A stretch of DNA of 15,065 nucleotides from Verrucomicrobiota bacterium (lineage in GTDB: Bacteria > Chlamydiota > Chlamydiia > Chlamydiales > FEN-1388). Made by a program: the position numbers and the translations under genes. Below are positions 12,713 to 15,065 of this stretch, piece by piece (the stretch's first letter is position 1; every line of letters starts with the position of its first letter). A model generated the notes under the pieces. The model was not told the DNA's origin. It did no database searches and worked only from the letters and a program-made list of their open reading frames with translations. The stretch spans positions 1 to 15,065 of the forward strand of contig JAFEGS010000598.1 in the NCBI GenBank assembly GCA_018239705.1. The letters are read 5' to 3'.

Positions 12713-13726
12713 ATGTCAATAAAAGTCGCTATTAATGGTTTTGGGCGCATTGGACGCCTTGTTTTGCGCTGTCTTCTGAAATCGCCTGAAATAGAAGTTG
12801 TTGCTATCAATGATGTGGTCCCCAGCGATAACCTTGCCTATCTGTTTCAATATGATTCTGTTCATGGCAAGTACCCAGGCGAGGTAAAAGCGGACGAGCA
12901 TGCGATATACATCAACGGCAAAAAAATTGCTGTGTGTAATCAAAAAGATCCGGCACACCTTCCCTGGAAAGAGCTGGGCTGTGAATATGTCATAGAATCA
13001 ACCGGGCTATTTACAACACACGAGGCTGCATCAAAACATCTTGAGGCAGGAGCCAAGCGGGTGATTATCACCGCACCTGCAAAAGGTGATATTCCCACCT
13101 TCGTAATGGGCGTTAACCATACGCTGTATAATCCTGCAAAGGATCTGATCGTCTCTAATGCCTCCTGTACTACAAACTGCCTCGCCCCACTGTGCAAGGT
13201 ACTGCTGGATACATTTGGCATTGAAGAGGGGCTTATGACCACCATCCATGCGCTGACAGCGAGCCAGCCGAGTGTGGATGGCCCCTCCAAAAAGGACTGG
13301 AGAGGGGGGCGAGCAGGACTACAAAATATTATCCCTTCATCGACCGGGGCAGCTAAGGCAGTTACGCTTTGCATTCCTGAATTGAAGGGTAAGCTCACAG
13401 GCATGGCGTTTAGAGTGCCGGTAAGCGATGTGTCATGTGTTGATCTTACGGTGCGCCTCACTCGGCCGGCCTCGCTTGAGACTATCGTCGAAAGTATGGA
13501 GAAGGCTTCAAAGAGTTCGATGAAAGGCATATTAGCAGTGACTCATGAGGAGCTTGTCTCATCTGACTGCATCGGAAGTACCTATTCAACTATTTTTGAC
13601 ACAAAGGCGAGTATTATCCTCACGCCGACCTTTTGCAAATTGGTGGCGTGGTATGATAACGAGATGGGCTATTCCCAACGTGTGGTAGATCTCTTGGTTT
13701 ATATGGCAAACAGTGGACCAAAATAG
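12713..13726 (+). CDS. gap: Glyceraldehyde-3-phosphate dehydrogenase, NAD-type
   Basis: This glycolytic enzyme oxidises glyceraldehyde-3-phosphate to 1,3-bisphosphoglycerate with NAD in the cytosol. The 337-aa product is full length. The Rossmann motif INGFGRIGR is at residues 7-15, and Asp34 in VVAINDVV favours NAD over NADP. The active-site block VSNASCTTNCLAP places the catalytic Cys at 152, and TTIHALTASQ places the proton-accepting His at 179 (usually TATQ, here TASQ). SVDGPSKKDWRGGRAG follows, and the C-terminal KLVAWYDNEMGYSQRVVDL is standard. It lies 240 nt behind rplQ, the order I know from Chlamydia, with its own duplicated ribosome-binding site and a possible weak promoter. It is probably the first gene of a unit with the two downstream genes. 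Confidence 0.98.
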   Translation: MSIKVAINGFGRIGRLVLRCLLKSPEIEVVAINDVVPSDNLAYLFQYDSVHGKYPGEVKADEHAIYINGKKIAVCNQKDPAHLPWKELGCEYVIESTGLFTTHEAASKHLEAGAKRVIITAPAKGDIPTFVMGVNHTLYNPAKDLIVSNASCTTNCLAPLCKVLLDTFGIEEGLMTTIHALTASQPSVDGPSKKDWRGGRAGLQNIIPSSTGAAKAVTLCIPELKGKLTGMAFRVPVSDVSCVDLTVRLTRPASLETIVESMEKASKSSMKGILAVTHEELVSSDCIGSTYSTIFDTKASIILTPTFCKLVAWYDNEMGYSQRVVDLLVYMANSGPK

Positions 13727-13783
13727 CATTTTCGTTCATAATATTGCCATAGCTATTACGAAGCGTAAAACAAGGAAACACAC

Positions 13784-14656
13784 GTGGATTTTACACGAGA
13801 ACCAATTATTGAAACAGTGATCACTCCGAGAGAGGGGCATAGGCTTGTTGTGCGAAGCAGCAAGAGTGCCACTCAGGAAGAACATTTTGTCGATGCTCTT
13901 GAGGTGGTTTCTTTTGGCAACGCTCTCTTTTTCCGTTGTATAGAACGACCAAAGCCATTTATTGTTCCAGTTGCAGACTATGAAGTCTTAGAAGTGAGAG
14001 AGCCTCGCATAGTACTGAAAACACCTATGCAAGAAAGAACAGCCCAGGATAGAGGCCCCTCTGCCCGTGAGCATGCTCATAAGCCGAAGATAGAAGCTGA
14101 GAAGAAAGAGCCTGTATCTACAGAAAAAGAAAGCCAGCCACAAGAGCGTCAAGCAGCTACTGCCGCCCCAGAAGGGCGAAATGATCGTCGCCGAGAGCGA
14201 AGAAGACCTTTTAGAAGACGTCGTGGACAAGCCCGAGAAGAAACTGAGGGCATGTCAGGAGAAGAAAGACAAGAAGAAGAGAGTCAAGGCTCTGAGCCGC
14301 TTGATGAGGGGCAAAAAATCCTCTCCACAGCTCCAATGCTCTCGTCAATTCTTCCTCCGCCGGCTACTCTTGTTCGCGATGACCTTCCGCGTCTAAGGGA
14401 ACAAGAGGTCTATAAGGGGGCTTTTTTCATCCGTGATGAGAAAGATGACCTTTTAGATGACGATGATGATGCAGTGCTCAAAAGCCTGCGTAGCGGATCA
14501 TTTATGGGAGATGAAGAGAGTCGGGATCAGGAGGTGTCCCCCGAGGAGCCCTTTTGCGACCCGTTTTTCAATGAGCCGCCTGCAGAAGCAACTGCGCAAA
14601 ATGGTGCTCAGCCTCAAGAAGATGCTGGGTCCATAGAGGAAAAAAGTAGCTTTTGA
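13784..14656 (+). CDS. Conserved chlamydial hypothetical protein (CT504-like)
   Basis: Function unknown. The 290-aa product has three visible parts. Residues 1-80 look folded: REPIIETVITPREGHRLVVRSS, FVDALEVVSFGNALFFRCIERPKPFIVPVADYEVLEVRE. Residues 81-175 are charged and probably disordered, with an arginine cluster RRRERRRPFRRRRG (135-148) followed by an acidic patch. Residues 178-220 contain ILSTAPMLSSILPPPATLVRDDLPRLREQEVYKGAFF, which looks conserved, and then an Asp-rich stretch (DDLLDDDDDA, 221-230) and an acidic tail. From memory it resembles Chlamydia CT504, which also sits beside gap. No signal peptide or membrane segment is visible. The GTG start at 13784 has AAGGA (13772-13776) 7 nt upstream. 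The arginine cluster could bind nucleic acid; that is inference. Its stop overlaps the next gene. Confidence 0.75.
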   Translation: MDFTREPIIETVITPREGHRLVVRSSKSATQEEHFVDALEVVSFGNALFFRCIERPKPFIVPVADYEVLEVREPRIVLKTPMQERTAQDRGPSAREHAHKPKIEAEKKEPVSTEKESQPQERQAATAAPEGRNDRRRERRRPFRRRRGQAREETEGMSGEERQEEESQGSEPLDEGQKILSTAPMLSSILPPPATLVRDDLPRLREQEVYKGAFFIRDEKDDLLDDDDDAVLKSLRSGSFMGDEESRDQEVSPEEPFCDPFFNEPPAEATAQNGAQPQEDAGSIEEKSSF

Positions 14657-15065
14657 GATCTATTGTCGAGGCATGTGACCAGTTCTGGACACATGCCTCA
14701 GCATTGCTATACGGCATAGGCTTTTATCTTGGCTGCGTAGCAGCGCTCGCGCCCCATGTAGCTCTTTTGATTCCAGCAGTTTTTCTTCTATTTCCTTGCC
14801 TTATACCCGGCAATTACAGGCTACGTATTCGTCTGGGGCTGGCTTTAGCGACAGCTGCAGTCTCTTATCTGTATGTCTCATCCCTTGTCCAATTCCCCAC
14901 CGTCTCTTCAGTCAAGCTGTCAGGTACTGCTGAGCTTGAGATTTGCGATATAGCCCCGGCTGTACGTTATGGTCAAGTGGTTCACAAAATCAAACTCAAT
15001 CTCCTCTCTTTTAAGTCAGATAATGGTAGCTGCTTAGCCAGGAATATTCCCTGTACATGGATATG
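14653..15065 (+). CDS. comEC: ComEC/Rec2-like membrane protein, N-terminal part (cut by window end)
   Basis: ComEC forms the inner-membrane channel that passes transforming DNA into the cytoplasm. Only 137 residues are visible and the frame is open at the window end. They begin MRSIVEACDQFWTHASALLYGIGFYLG, then two or three hydrophobic segments (about 17-34, 36-53, 58-77). A soluble stretch follows, with GTAELEICDIAPAVRYGQVV and SCLARNIPCTW, which resembles the DUF4131-type domain of chlamydial ComEC as I remember it. The start is probably the TTG at 14653, overlapping the upstream stop (TTGA), with AGAGGA (14635-14640) 12 nt before it. A 32-nt dyad lies in codons 6-16. The catalytic parts and competence domain are outside the window, so the call is moderate. 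Confidence 0.6.
   Translation, partial: MRSIVEACDQFWTHASALLYGIGFYLGCVAALAPHVALLIPAVFLLFPCLIPGNYRLRIRLGLALATAAVSYLYVSSLVQFPTVSSVKLSGTAELEICDIAPAVRYGQVVHKIKLNLLSFKSDNGSCLARNIPCTWI
14668..14699 (+). repeat. Strong inverted repeat in the first codons of comEC
   Basis: GAGGCATGTG (14668-14677) and CACATGCCTC (14690-14699) are perfect 10-bp inverted copies. Inside them, after an A-A mismatch, CCA pairs with TGG around the loop GTTC, giving 10+3 pairs in 32 nt. No T-tract follows, so it is not a standard terminator. It could act as an mRNA hairpin or a protein-binding dyad at the 5' end of the comEC reading frame. Confidence 0.6.

Noticed and set aside
12940..13530. Open frame of 196 codons on the minus strand across gap
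   Set aside because: It lies wholly antisense to a strongly conserved enzyme, has no ribosome-binding site worth noting and shows no recognisable motifs. It is a shadow of gap codon use.
13744..13771. TTGCCA - 16 nt - TAAAAC, a good-looking promoter before the hypothetical gene
   Set aside because: Transcription would start at about 13777-13779, at or after the AAGGA ribosome-binding site (13772-13776), leaving almost no leader. Co-transcription with gap is simpler.
1..15065. CRISPR arrays, tRNA or rRNA genes, insertion sequences, phage or integrase genes
   Set aside because: Looked for and not seen. The region is continuous housekeeping coding sequence with short gaps and no mobile-element signatures.

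Overview
The window is a bacterial chromosome segment carrying a long ribosomal-protein superoperon, followed by glyceraldehyde-3-phosphate dehydrogenase, a conserved hypothetical gene and the start of a ComEC/Rec2-type membrane protein. All genes are on the + strand and GC content is moderate (low to mid 40s by eye). Gene order and protein sequence point to the phylum Chlamydiae. The merged S10-spc-alpha cluster has no rpsJ before rplC, no rpsN between rplE and rpsH, no rpmD, adk, map, infA or rpmJ around secY and rpsM, and no rpsD between rpsK and rpoA. rplQ is followed directly by gap and then by a CT504-like hypothetical gene. That layout is the one I know from Chlamydia. The proteins differ enough from remembered Chlamydia sequences that I suspect a lineage outside that genus; this is inference.

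Layout. 1-12472: rplC (5' end open), rplD, rplW, rplB, rpsS, rplV, rpsC, rplP, rpmC, rpsQ, rplN, rplX, rplE, rpsH, rplF, rplR, rpsE, rplO, secY, rpsM, rpsK, rpoA, rplQ. Spacing is 0-30 nt almost everywhere, with three overlaps (rpsC/rplP, rplE/rpsH, rpsE/rplO). The longer gaps are rplC-rplD (72 nt), rpsQ-rplN (59 nt), secY-rpsM (56 nt) and rpsK-rpoA (36 nt). 12473-12712: a 240-nt intergenic region with an exceptionally long terminator hairpin, a C-rich and G-poor stretch, a weak promoter candidate and a duplicated Shine-Dalgarno. 12713-13726: gap. 13784-14656: conserved hypothetical protein. 14653-15065: 5' part of a comEC-like gene, overlapping the hypothetical gene by 4 nt and cut by the window end.

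How the genes work together: the first 23 genes make ribosomal proteins, the SecY translocon core and the RNA polymerase alpha subunit, probably as one co-transcribed unit whose main promoter lies left of the window. The terminator after rplQ separates this unit from gap (glycolysis) and the two genes behind it.

Most of the window is ordinary, highly conserved housekeeping DNA, and I see no undescribed multi-gene system. The signals worth following are RNA or DNA structures: a possible pseudoknot that would hide the rplD ribosome-binding site, the 34-bp terminator stem built from three GAACGATA units, a strong dyad in the first codons of comEC, two related hairpins around the rpsQ-rplN junction, the tandem Shine-Dalgarno before gap, and a cysteine-rich L24.
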